Source of the DNA: DATBRC01 sp036560485
Lineage (GTDB): Bacteria; Pseudomonadota; Gammaproteobacteria; Burkholderiales; Burkholderiaceae_D
Reading direction: 5' to 3'
Assembly: GCA_036560485.1 (NCBI GenBank)
Contig: DATBRC010000021.1
Span: 1-20,869 of the forward strand
DNA length: 20,869 nt
Shown here: positions 6,966 to 14,161 of the stretch, one piece after another
Position numbering within the stretch: the stretch's first letter is position 1
Layout of the letters: each line of letters begins with the position of its first letter
Notes under the pieces: model-generated
What the model saw: only the letters and a program-made list of their open reading frames with translations
Told to the model about the DNA's origin: nothing
Database searches by the model: none
Program-made: the position numbers and the translations under genes

Positions 6966-8189
6966 ATGCAAGACCAACTTCACAAATCTGAAACCACATG
7001 CGGCAGCGCGTCCGCACGCGACGCGAGCACCGCCGGAGCAACTGCACCGCCGGAGCGCTCGGCGGGTGCGGATGCTGTCCCGTTGAGTAATACGGGACTA
7101 GAAATTGATAAAGCAATTCCCATCGCCAGTCCTGAAAATCTTGACATGCAGAGCGGCGGTGAGCGTGTCGAGTTAGTCAAAGTGGGACAACATATTGAAT
7201 TTATTCAGCATCCCATTCCCAATGAATCAGCACCATCACATGCGGCCTTTATCGATTGGTTGGCATTCACGCTGACACCACCACTTCAACATGCATTGAT
7301 GAGCAGGGTAAAGAGCTGCGAGGATTCCGGTTATTGGTGGATGTGTAGCGAGCTGGTTAAAATATTTAACGTCAAAAAGAACGATATCGAACGACAAAAA
7401 TCAGGCGGTAGTGGCTACAAGTACCGCGCCAAATTCCCCGGTGGTCAGATTCTGTGGGGCGGTGCCAATCAACGCGGCACTATCAATGTCAGTTTGAGTG
7501 GAGAAGGGTGCAGTCGGATAGAAAACTGGCCTGCTATTCAAACATGGCTTGAAATTCACCAAGCAAAACTCAAACGTGTTGACCTGACTTGTGACGACAT
7601 CACAGGCGAAACTTTAACCATTGAAAAAATGGCCGACTGGTATCGGACAGGCGGCTTCGGTGCGGGTGGGCGTCAACCATCGCATAGTACGCCGGGCGAT
7701 TGGCTACATGGTCAAGCGTCTGTCAAAGGGCGTACCCTCAACGTAGGGAATCGCACAAGTGGAAAAATGTTTCGCGGTTATGAAAAGGGCAAACAACTCG
7801 GCGACCCGACGAGCCGATGGGTGCGTGCCGAGCTTGAATTACACGACAAGTTACGCGTCATACCGTATGACGTTATTAAACGACCCGGACAATACCTTGC
7901 CGGTGGCTATCCTTGCTTGGCCTTTCTCAACATCGTGCAATCGAAAATTAAAACAGTGCTCAAAGCTGCGAAGGTTGCGTTTGATCGTGCAATGCATAAC
8001 GCGAGACAGCAAGTCGGCAAATTGGTTAATCTCGCGTTATCGGTTTTCGGTGGCGATTATGCGATGGTTGTCGAGCGTCTGCGACGTGAAGGTATCCCTA
8101 AACGAATTGAACCGTACAGTTACCACGTCCAACAATCGCCAGAATCACTCGATGACGCTGAATGCTTTGCCAGTGGCACTACTTACTAG
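6966..8189 (+). CDS. Phage-type replication initiation factor (Rep_trans-like)
   Basis: A 407-residue protein of the replication initiation factor family found in filamentous phages and related rolling-circle elements, where it nicks the double-strand origin and starts replication. The first ~85 residues are a low-complexity Ala/Ser/Glu-rich lead. The conserved body starts at AAFIDWLAFTL (93-103) and includes KRVDLTCDDITGE (203-215), GRTLNVGNRTSGK (255-267), RGYEKGKQLGD (270-280), WVRAELELHDK (285-295) and YLAGGYPCL (310-318). ATG at 6966 is chosen over TTG at 6954 because GGGAG sits five bases before it. Four hairpins lie directly upstream. The downstream HTH gene has its Shine-Dalgarno over this gene's stop, implying cotranscription and coupled translation. 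Confidence 0.88.
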   Translation: MQDQLHKSETTCGSASARDASTAGATAPPERSAGADAVPLSNTGLEIDKAIPIASPENLDMQSGGERVELVKVGQHIEFIQHPIPNESAPSHAAFIDWLAFTLTPPLQHALMSRVKSCEDSGYWWMCSELVKIFNVKKNDIERQKSGGSGYKYRAKFPGGQILWGGANQRGTINVSLSGEGCSRIENWPAIQTWLEIHQAKLKRVDLTCDDITGETLTIEKMADWYRTGGFGAGGRQPSHSTPGDWLHGQASVKGRTLNVGNRTSGKMFRGYEKGKQLGDPTSRWVRAELELHDKLRVIPYDVIKRPGQYLAGGYPCLAFLNIVQSKIKTVLKAAKVAFDRAMHNARQQVGKLVNLALSVFGGDYAMVVERLRREGIPKRIEPYSYHVQQSPESLDDAECFASGTTY

Positions 8190-8198
8190 GGGCTAAAG

Positions 8199-8525
8199 AT
8201 GGAGACCCTCGACACACAGCAGGCAGCACAATTTTTGCACATGCATCCTGTCACGCTGCAAGGCAAGGCGCGACGAGGAGAAATACCCGGTGCAAAGCTC
8301 GGCAAGCAGTGGGTATTCTTGCGCCTTGATTTGATGGCCTATATACGGGCACAATACGTCGCGCGTGTGTCGCAGGGTGATACTCAGGAGAATATCGGAT
8401 GTCACTTTACAAACGCAAAGACTCACCTTATTGGTGGGTCAAAATCACGATTGATGGGCAAGACGTATCAAGAAGTACTGGGACTGCCGACAAAGCACAA
8501 GCTCAGGAATACCACGACCGATTAA
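8199..8525 (+). CDS. Small HTH protein, probable excisionase/regulator
   Basis: A 108-residue protein whose first 50 residues form a MerR/excisionase-like winged helix: LDTQQAAQFLHMHPVTLQGK, then RRGEIPGAKLGKQWVF. Such proteins bend att-site DNA or repress element genes. AGGGG of the ribosome site overlaps the rep stop codon, so translation is probably coupled. The final 43 residues are encoded in a second frame over the first 127 bases of the integrase gene. That tail (after about residue 65) looks like out-of-frame sequence, so function probably lies in the N-terminal half. The order rep-HTH-int suggests control of the switch between integration and excision. Confidence 0.75.
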   Translation: METLDTQQAAQFLHMHPVTLQGKARRGEIPGAKLGKQWVFLRLDLMAYIRAQYVARVSQGDTQENIGCHFTNAKTHLIGGSKSRLMGKTYQEVLGLPTKHKLRNTTTD

Positions 8526-9448
8526 AAGTCGAATTGTGGGAGGTCAAGCGACTAGGCCGCAAGCCTCGTCATTCTTGGCAGGAAGCAGTCGTAAGATGGC
8601 TGGCAGAAACCGCCGAAAAAACGACGCACCGCGAGGACGTGAAGAAATTAGCATGGTTGGATACGTATCTCGGGGAGCGGATGTTGGATGAAATCACGCT
8701 GGATGTGATCGACAATATCCGTGCGGCGAAGTTAAAGGAAGCGACGAAGGCTACGACCAATCGTTATTTGGCGGTGGTGCGCGCCATTCTTAGACGGGCA
8801 TGTGACGTGTGGGAGTGGATCGACAAAGCGCCGAAAATAGTGCTCTTTAAAGAAGCTGCAAGCCGTGAACGTTCGCTGACATGGGAGCAAGCTAAGCGGG
8901 TGCTGGACGAATTACCGGAACATCAACGCGAAGTCGTATTGTTCGCATCGGCTACCGGTTTACGACAGAGCAATGTGCTCAAGCTTGAATGGGCACGTGT
9001 GAATCTGGAGAGTCGTCATGCATGGATTCCCGGTTGGCAGTCGAAAAATCGCCGTGCAATTTCTGTATCGTTGAATGATCAGGCGATCGGTGTGTTACAG
9101 CGACAATTTGGCAAACATCCTGAACGGGTATTCACCTATGCAGGAAGGCCGCTGAGTACGGCGAACACAAGAGCATGGCGGGCTGCATTGAAGCGTGCGG
9201 GTGTTGACGATTTCCGTTGGCACGATTTACGGCATACATGGGCGACGTGGCAGATGGAGGCGGGAACACCAACTCATGAGCTACAGCGTTTAGGTGGATG
9301 GCGTACAGGTGCGATGGTGGATCGTTATGCCCACTTGGGGCCGGGACATTTAGCGGTGGCTGCAAATCGGCTCAACGCGACGATGGTTGGCTACGATCCA
9401 GCTACGCGAGTCAAAAAGAAAAAGGGCTGCATCGCTGCAACCCTTTGA
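8399..9448 (+). CDS. Tyrosine recombinase / site-specific integrase
   Basis: A 349-residue phage-type integrase that catalyses recombination between the tRNA-Asn-derived att sites. An N-terminal arm-binding region (about 1-50) and core-binding SAM-like domain (about 60-145) precede the catalytic domain. Visible active-site residues are Arg189 (ATGLRQSNVL), Lys216 (SKNRR), His275 and Arg278 (HDLRHTW), Trp301 in the His/Trp position (LGGW) and the nucleophile Tyr310 (VDRYAHL). CAGGAG lies eight bases before the ATG. The gene starts inside the preceding HTH gene and ends 6 bp from the right repeat. Its last codons (KKKKGCIAATL) are read through a terminator-like hairpin. Confidence 0.95.
   Translation: MSLYKRKDSPYWWVKITIDGQDVSRSTGTADKAQAQEYHDRLKVELWEVKRLGRKPRHSWQEAVVRWLAETAEKTTHREDVKKLAWLDTYLGERMLDEITLDVIDNIRAAKLKEATKATTNRYLAVVRAILRRACDVWEWIDKAPKIVLFKEAASRERSLTWEQAKRVLDELPEHQREVVLFASATGLRQSNVLKLEWARVNLESRHAWIPGWQSKNRRAISVSLNDQAIGVLQRQFGKHPERVFTYAGRPLSTANTRAWRAALKRAGVDDFRWHDLRHTWATWQMEAGTPTHELQRLGGWRTGAMVDRYAHLGPGHLAVAANRLNATMVGYDPATRVKKKKGCIAATL
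9410..9448 (-). terminator. Terminator-like hairpin reading leftward, inside the 3' end of int
   Basis: AAAGGG-TGCA pairs with TGCA-CCCTTT (one C/A mismatch, loop TCGC; arms about 9421-9446). On the minus strand it is followed by CCCTTTTTCTTTTTG. It sits in the same place relative to the right tRNA fragment as the terminator at 3391-3424 does to the left one. The integrase stop codon lies in its right arm. Confidence 0.65.
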
Positions 9449-9454
9449 ATTACT

Positions 9455-9499
9455 TGGCTCCCCGACCTGGACTCGAACCAGGGACCTGCGGATTAACAG
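9455..9499 (-). repeat. tRNA-Asn 3' fragment, right attachment-site copy (attR)
   Basis: Identical over 45 bp to 3432-3476, again the tRNA-Asn portion from the anticodon loop to CCA on the minus strand. Beyond 9499 the sequence keeps only TC of the expected tRNA 5' half before diverging, so this copy is not a functional tRNA either. Confidence 0.92.
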
Positions 9500-9688
9500 T
9501 CAAACCAAGCAGGGGCTAGCTTAACCGGAAGTCTTTGATCTTACAAGAATTTTTATCACCTCAGTTCATTAGAAATAACTCAGAATCACTACAGCATTCC
9601 GGCAAAATTCCGGCAGATCGAGGTGACAGGCCGCAGGAATAGATCGGGAAAAGATATCAATAACATGCTCAATCTAAGACCAGAACCG

Positions 9689-9905
9689 GCCTATTGTGTT
9701 GAAAAAGTTGTAGAGCAATATTCGATTGTTTCACTAACGATAGATAAATTCTGGTGGTAAAAATATTCAAATGATTTTCCGTTCAATTGATATGAATAGC
9801 GAATCAATAAATGGATTATCTCCCTCAGTAAGTCGAATCGCGCATTACCACTACAAAATTTAGTCGCTGGAGAGATTTCCTACCGACTTTTTCAACACAA
9901 TAGGC
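9689..9905. mobile_element. MITE-like sequence with 20-bp perfect terminal inverted repeats
   Basis: GCCTATTGTGTTGAAAAAGT at 9689-9708 is the exact reverse complement of 9886-9905. The 177 bp between them are AT-rich with no meaningful open frame. Ends like this are typical of DNA transposons, so this is best read as a non-autonomous derivative or the collapsed remnant of an insertion sequence. No target duplication is obvious at the flanks (ACCG left, TCAA right) and I cannot assign the IS family. Confidence 0.65.
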
Positions 9906-10012
9906 TCAAAGCGGTCATCTGACATTGCATGCTAAAGCAGACATCGACGAACATGCGTTCCCAGCCAAAATAGAAGATATGTTCATTTCATGTGAGCAAT
10001 TAAAGGAACGGC

Positions 10013-10050
10013 GTTGACCATGCTGGTCAACAATCCCATAAATATGGGAT
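10013..10050. promoter_or_regulatory. Two adjacent perfect palindromes
   Basis: GTTGACC-N5-GGTCAAC (10013-10031) is followed one base later by ATCCCATA-AA-TATGGGAT (10033-10050). Both are perfect. They lie about 160 bp before the small membrane protein gene and could be operators or cruciform-forming sites. A third inverted repeat, AGCAGC-GAA-GCTGCT, lies about 40 bp further on. Confidence 0.4.
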
Positions 10051-10211
10051 GTCAACGAAGAGGATTATCTTTTACACTGTGTGAAGTGCCAGCAGCGAAG
10101 CTGCTTGCGTTATACCGTATCTCATTGATTGACGTTAGACGTTACAAGCGAGGGTTGCTGCTTCCTGCTTCCCATCATCTGGTTAAGTGTGCAGTACAAC
10201 GAGGAGAAAAC

Positions 10212-10571
10212 ATGAATACAGCTTCCATGCTATTGAAAACCTTCATTGGATTCATCATCTTCAGCTATGCTTTCTTCGGCAAACCCAAAGTTGAAAATAA
10301 TAATTGGTTCAAGCTTGGCCTGGCACTCTACGCGTTTAGTTCCGCCGTATCTACAATTTTTGTATTTGAGTCGCTTCAATCCGCATCCTCTTTGCAATTG
10401 TTTGTCTTTATAGGGGGCCTTTTGGAATCCATCGGTAGTGCTATGCTTGTCGTGTCGCTCAAGCCTGGTCAATGGAAAGTGGTAGGCCTACTGCCGGCTT
10501 GGGAACCTGATGCAATGAAATCACAATCACATACTGCACCACAGACCAATGAACGTAGCAGTGATGCCTAA
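10212..10571 (+). CDS. Small membrane protein, hypothetical
   Basis: A 119-residue protein with three to four hydrophobic segments (about 7-22, 34-54, 61-82 and near 84-92) and a polar C-terminal tail rich in Ser, Gln and Thr. ATG at 10212 is chosen because GAGGAG lies just upstream. A longer reading from 10014 adds 66 residues with no site and non-protein-like composition. No family is recognised. Being next to the MITE-like sequence and the truncated tRNA fragment, it may belong to an older accessory insertion. Confidence 0.65.
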   Translation: MNTASMLLKTFIGFIIFSYAFFGKPKVENNNWFKLGLALYAFSSAVSTIFVFESLQSASSLQLFVFIGGLLESIGSAMLVVSLKPGQWKVVGLLPAWEPDAMKSQSHTAPQTNERSSDA

Positions 10572-10643
10572 TCCGTTATCCACGTTCAGTAGAACGTCAG
10601 TATTCGTATGTATCATCTGCTTTAGCACAAAAAGGAATGGCAA

Positions 10644-10841
10644 TTGCCGAACAGTTCCATCGCGCACGTAACGAATGCGGTCGCCAAAGCGACGGGGAAG
10701 AGATATTGCAATGACCATCAGGGTGAAGCTGCACTTGATGCTGGGAGCATCGTGGTCACGAATAAATCACGTCGCTGGATTTGCTTTCGATGTCAAGAAA
10801 ACAGAAAGCATGCAACGATTCGTTCAGCTCGAAAAAATTGA
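10644..10841 (+). CDS. Small zinc-ribbon-like protein with TTG start
   Basis: A 65-residue frame containing RYCNDHQGE and RRWICFRCQENRK, i.e. a C-x2-H ... C-x2-C pattern typical of a small zinc-binding domain, with Gly and Trp at plausible structural positions. No ATG exists in frame; the start would be TTG at 10644, preceded by AAGGA eight bases away. A competing frame (10675-10878) covers the same DNA but lacks any recognisable pattern. Function is unknown. It could be a real mini-protein or the remains of a larger one. Confidence 0.45.
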   Translation: MPNSSIAHVTNAVAKATGKRYCNDHQGEAALDAGSIVVTNKSRRWICFRCQENRKHATIRSARKN

Positions 10842-10874
10842 TCGCATTTTTTATCTCCGTCTTTCGCGCGCAAG

Positions 10875-11432
10875 ATGAAACTCATTTGGCCATCACTCGA
10901 ATGTCTGCCAGGTTACGTCGATGCACTTAGACGAGGCTGCTCATCCAATAACATGCGAGGAAAAGCTGAAGCAGATGAGGAATTGCAGAAAATTGCAACC
11001 GACAGTTTGGCCTTTGTCATCAGCCTCGTTGATCCCGATGCAAAAGGTGGTCCCGTTACCCTTCCTGATGGGTCACAGGTTCCAAAATTGCCAGGCTATC
11101 GCCGCTGGATTTGGGATGGAGAATTTTGCGGCTCCATCGGCTTTCGCTGGCAAATTGGCACGGAGGCGTTACCAGATTACTGCCTTAGACATATTGGCTA
11201 TGCAGTCGTACCATGGAAGCAAAGAAAAGGTTATGCCACAGAAGCATTGCGCCAATTACTTCAAGAAGCAAAGGCAAGGGGCTTACAGTATATTGAGATC
11301 ACGACTGAACCTGAGAATATCGCCTCGCAGCATGTGTTCGAAAAAAATGGCGGCGTTCTGATTGAGCGATTCACCAAGAGTCTCCAATATGGTGAAACTG
11401 CAGGATTACGTTACCGCATTGCCCTTATATAA
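10875..11432 (+). CDS. GNAT-family N-acetyltransferase
   Basis: A 185-residue acetyl-CoA-dependent acetyltransferase. The acetyl-CoA loop is seen in IGYAVVPWKQRKGYATEALR (about 116-135), with QRKGYA fitting the Q/R-x-x-G-x-A signature. ITTEPENIASQHVFEKNGG (about 146-164) is the following strand and Asn-rich region. WDGEFCGSIGFRW (about 80-92) forms the core strands. The acceptor (amino acid, protein N-terminus or small amine) is not evident. The start lacks a Shine-Dalgarno; it overlaps by four bases the stop of a short upstream frame, so coupled translation is possible. Confidence 0.85.
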   Translation: MKLIWPSLECLPGYVDALRRGCSSNNMRGKAEADEELQKIATDSLAFVISLVDPDAKGGPVTLPDGSQVPKLPGYRRWIWDGEFCGSIGFRWQIGTEALPDYCLRHIGYAVVPWKQRKGYATEALRQLLQEAKARGLQYIEITTEPENIASQHVFEKNGGVLIERFTKSLQYGETAGLRYRIALI

Positions 11433-11589
11433 GTACATTCCAGCTAGGTGGTTTTTAGTAGTTGAAGGTGTGGCCAGCTTTGATCTATGGTTATTAATGT
11501 GCCGCTACGCGCATGCATTATGTCTCGATATTTGTCGATCTTTTTGCTCGATGTTGATTCTTTTTTCTAAAACGTTTTATGGATAAAAA

Positions 11590-12336
11590 ATGACGATAAT
11601 TTCCCGCACCACGCTGTTCTCATTGCTCTCTATGGTAGGGATGTCCGTTTATGCGCAGACCGTTGACCATCCCAACCTGAAAGAAGGCGACAGATGGGTA
11701 TACAACGTTCGTTTTGAAGAAAATAAGGCGGGCGTGATGAGTACGACCGCACGTAAATGGGAAACATCGATCAGCCGCGTTGGCTTGACGACGATGACTC
11801 TGGCTCGCAAGCCGGTAGACAGCAACTTACCGCCAACGGAAGTGGGCCTCAACGCTGATTGGAGCGCGACGCGTAGCCTCAATGGAAAAAATACGGTTAC
11901 TGACCGTCCATTTGATTTCCCGATGCAGCAAGGCAAAACATGGAAAATCGAGACCGTGGAAGAGAAGCCTGATCCGCAATCCAAAACGCAGAAGATCACA
12001 CTGCAATACACGGTTGTAGGTTGGGAAGACGTGAAAGTGCCGGCAGGGACATTCAAGGCGCTGAAGATTGAAGCAGAAGGTGAGTGGGCAAAAGAATTTG
12101 AGCCGCGTGGTGCTTCGACAAATAGTGCGGCCAATACTGCTCCAACGGGCGCGACAATTGTCATGCATTCGCAAGCGCCTTTTACGCCACCACCCGTTAG
12201 TGGACGTCTATACAAAGCCTACTGGTACGTGCCAGCCGTTAAGAGCTTCGTCAAAACGATTAATGAAGACCAGAATGCCAGCGGCATACTGCATAAACGT
12301 ACGACACAAGAACTGGAATCGTTTTCTGTGCAATAG
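11590..12336 (+). CDS. Secreted protein of unknown function
   Basis: A 248-residue protein with a clear Sec signal peptide (MTIISRTTLFSLLSMVGMSVYAQ, cleavage near residue 22). The mature part is beta-rich with repeated Trp/Tyr motifs: GDRWVYNVRF, GKTWKIETVEE, then VKVPAGTFKALKIEAEGEW and YWYVPAVKSFVKT. The VPAGTF...KIE...WY-P-...VK arrangement is common to periplasmic proteins annotated as DUF3108-like or 'hypothetical' in Burkholderiales. A lipid- or envelope-related role is possible but not shown. The ribosome site is weak. No operon partner is evident, and the next gene is convergent. Confidence 0.75.
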   Translation: MTIISRTTLFSLLSMVGMSVYAQTVDHPNLKEGDRWVYNVRFEENKAGVMSTTARKWETSISRVGLTTMTLARKPVDSNLPPTEVGLNADWSATRSLNGKNTVTDRPFDFPMQQGKTWKIETVEEKPDPQSKTQKITLQYTVVGWEDVKVPAGTFKALKIEAEGEWAKEFEPRGASTNSAANTAPTGATIVMHSQAPFTPPPVSGRLYKAYWYVPAVKSFVKTINEDQNASGILHKRTTQELESFSVQ

Positions 12337-12437
12337 GGCATCAATTCAATACCAAGAACATCAATTGAAATGGCACACGTGATTGCAATCAGACGCATAG
12401 TGCCTCATGGATCGCCGACGAAACGGTTCGACTTCTT

Positions 12438-12501
12438 CCTTTCGCGTTCGGTATCAAGCAATGTGTAAGTAGCGAACGCGAAAGGGATGTGGTCGCTACT
12501 T
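12438..12501. terminator. Overlapping alternative hairpins between convergent genes
   Basis: A perfect 13-bp inverted repeat CCTTTCGCGTTCG (12438-12450) / CGAACGCGAAAGG (12473-12485) overlaps a second 9-bp pair AAGTAGCGA (12467-12475) / TCGCTACTT (12493-12501). The two stems share CGA, so they exclude each other in part. Position between converging genes suggests a bidirectional terminator, though neither side has a good T-run. Confidence 0.5.
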
Positions 12502-12527
12502 CCTAAACACTATTGCTACACATGGCA

Positions 12528-12764
12528 TTAATGTTTTTGTGCCAAGGCAGTATCAATAATCCGCACAATATCGGCAATAGTGTGTAGGTTCTTGTCATCT
12601 TGAGGAAGTTCGCACCCAAATTCCTCTTCGAGGGTAAACATGAATTCGATCATCGAGAGCGAATCGATCCCCAGCTCCGCCAGTGGCTGCTCTGGCGCAA
12701 CTTGTAGGCTATCGAGGTTCAATTCTTGTTGCATCAATGTTTGAAGTCGTGCGAGTGTATCCAT
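12528..12764 (-). CDS. Orphan acyl carrier protein
   Basis: A 78-residue acyl carrier protein. The phosphopantetheine attachment motif is GIDSLSMIEFMFTLEEEFG, with the modified Ser at residue 35 of the Asp-Ser-Leu triad. The acidic helix II and the C-terminal helix (TIADIVRIIDTALAQ) complete the four-helix fold. GGAGA lies six bases before the ATG. No fatty-acid synthesis genes are near. It follows the response regulator and kinase on the same strand after a 92-bp gap, so it could be cotranscribed with them or have its own promoter. It could serve a specialised acyl-transfer step; service to the NRPS locus 12 kb away is only speculation. Confidence 0.9.
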   Translation of the reverse strand: MDTLARLQTLMQQELNLDSLQVAPEQPLAELGIDSLSMIEFMFTLEEEFGCELPQDDKNLHTIADIVRIIDTALAQKH

Positions 12765-12856
12765 TAGCTGTCTCCGAAATTTTCAATACCAAATGCCTTA
12801 GTCTTACTGCCCTGCACAATGTGATGCAATTAAAAATAATCCATTCCTCTGCGATA

Positions 12857-14161
12857 TCACTGATGCGGAAACTTGACTGTCACTGCCAAACCACCTTCTG
12901 GCGATGTATTCATCAAAGTGACCGAAGCGGTGTGCATGTCAGCGATGTTTTTGACAATGGCGAGGCCTAAGCCGCTGCCCCACGTTGCAGCATCTTCGCC
13001 ACGATAAAAGCGATCAAATACACGCAGCTTTTCACCTTCGGAGATGCCCGGCCCATTGTCTGTCACGCGTAGCGCTGGGCATCCATCAATCAATAAAACA
13101 CTGATATCGACATTGCCTCCTTTGGGCGTGTAACGACATGCATTGTCGACGAGGTTACTCAATAAAATACGGAGTCCATCAGTATCACCGCGAACCATTT
13201 GCGTGACCGAATGCGTATCGATGCCAAGGTCGATTTGTTTGCTTTCGGCAAGCAAGTAATAGTCGCCGACGATTTGCTCTGCGAGCCGCTGCATGTCGAT
13301 CGGTTCAAAGCGGTCTTCTTCACGTCCCGGTTCATGCCGTGCCAGTGTCAGCAATTGATGCACCAGATGACTGGTGCGATCCAGTCGATCATGCAGCTTA
13401 TGGAAGGCGATGCTCCGTTGTTCATCGCTGGTTGCCGATTCTGAAAGTTGCAGCTGCAATTTAAGCGCCGTCAACGGTGAGCGCAGTTCATGTGCAGCAT
13501 CGGCAACAAAGGCACGTTGCGTAGCAAGCGCCTGATCGAGTTGTTTCAATAAATCGTTCATCGCATCCAGCACCGGTTTGATCTCAGGAGGAAATCCATC
13601 TGCTGCAAGCGGTTGCAACGCATGGGCGGAACGGCGTCCCACCGCATCGGCGAGACGATTCAGCGGACGCAGGCTGCGACCAACGACGATCCAGATCAAT
13701 AAAGCCAACACAGGTATCAAAACCAGAAAGGGAAATAGGCTGCGTAGCGCAATTTTTGCAGCCAGTTTTTCGCGGACATGCATCGGCTGTGCAGCTTGTA
13801 TAAACATCGATTGCCGGTTGTTGGCATAGAAGCGCCACGCATGGCCGTCGATGCTGACAGTCTGGTATCCAAGGTTCGAATGGCGTGGTAACGGCGTATC
13901 GGGTGTAGTCGCATAAATCAGTTTGCCTGTTTGATCCCATGCTTGTACGACCACGTTTTCTTCCGGGCCGTTGTCGTCATCTTTATCGGGAGATATCACT
14001 GCCGGCGTTGGTAATGCTTCTGTGACCTGCTTCAATTGCGCGTCGAATAGTTCATTGGCTTCCTCGCGCACCTTTACATAAAGTGCACTCCCGGCAATGG
14101 CTGAACAGGCTAGCGTGCCGCCCAGTAGCCAAATCAGCAATTGTTGTCGGATCGTCCTCAT
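12857..14161 (-). CDS. Sensor histidine kinase (QseC/PmrB type)
   Basis: A 434-residue inner-membrane kinase. Helix 1 (about 7-28) and helix 2 (about 140-160) enclose a periplasmic sensor of roughly 110 residues with an acidic stretch (DKDDDNGPEEN, 59-69) that could bind cations. A HAMP-like linker follows (RSLRPLNRLADAVG). The phospho-acceptor is His224 in AHELRSPLTAL, and the ATP-binding boxes are NLVDNACRY, DNGPGI and GSGLGLAI. It overlaps the response-regulator gene by four bases (ATGA), so the two are translationally coupled. The signal is not evident; cations or envelope stress are usual for this class. Confidence 0.93.
   Translation of the reverse strand: MRTIRQQLLIWLLGGTLACSAIAGSALYVKVREEANELFDAQLKQVTEALPTPAVISPDKDDDNGPEENVVVQAWDQTGKLIYATTPDTPLPRHSNLGYQTVSIDGHAWRFYANNRQSMFIQAAQPMHVREKLAAKIALRSLFPFLVLIPVLALLIWIVVGRSLRPLNRLADAVGRRSAHALQPLAADGFPPEIKPVLDAMNDLLKQLDQALATQRAFVADAAHELRSPLTALKLQLQLSESATSDEQRSIAFHKLHDRLDRTSHLVHQLLTLARHEPGREEDRFEPIDMQRLAEQIVGDYYLLAESKQIDLGIDTHSVTQMVRGDTDGLRILLSNLVDNACRYTPKGGNVDISVLLIDGCPALRVTDNGPGISEGEKLRVFDRFYRGEDAATWGSGLGLAIVKNIADMHTASVTLMNTSPEGGLAVTVKFPHQ

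Larger units (their letters stand above)
3432..9499. mobile_element. Integrated genetic element of about 6 kb at a tRNA-Asn remnant
   Basis: The two 45-bp tRNA-Asn repeats bound a segment carrying a phage-type replication initiation factor, an excisionase-like HTH protein and a tyrosine integrase whose stop lies 6 bp from the right repeat. The left half holds small membrane or exported proteins of unknown function. No Zot-type assembly ATPase, coat, secretin, relaxase or mobilisation protein was recognised. It fits a satellite of a filamentous phage or a rolling-circle integrative element. Both repeats lack the tRNA 5' half, so the target was probably an att remnant of an older insertion. Confidence 0.85.
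9500..10211. other. Gene-free stretch with mosaic remnants
   Basis: More than 700 bp without a supported gene. It contains a tandem ATTCCGGCA duplication (around 9596-9616), the MITE-like sequence at 9689-9905, a half copy of the element's palindrome arm (CAAAGCGGTC at 9907-9916) and a pair of perfect palindromes at 10013-10050. An open frame from 10014 enters the next gene but lacks a start site and protein-like character. Confidence 0.5.

Noticed and set aside
3432..9499. Complete filamentous prophage
   Set aside because: The replication protein is of phage type, but no Zot, coat or secretin homologue was recognised, so a complete virion-forming phage is not supported.
10675..10878. Short frame ending in a four-base overlap with the GNAT start
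   Set aside because: The overlap suggests coupling, but the peptide shows no pattern, while the other frame over the same DNA has a plausible zinc-binding motif. Kept only as a note on the GNAT gene.
11649..12215. Long minus-strand frame opposite the secreted protein gene
   Set aside because: Antisense to a gene with a clear signal peptide; no start site, and rich in Ser/Thr/Val runs typical of antisense frames.
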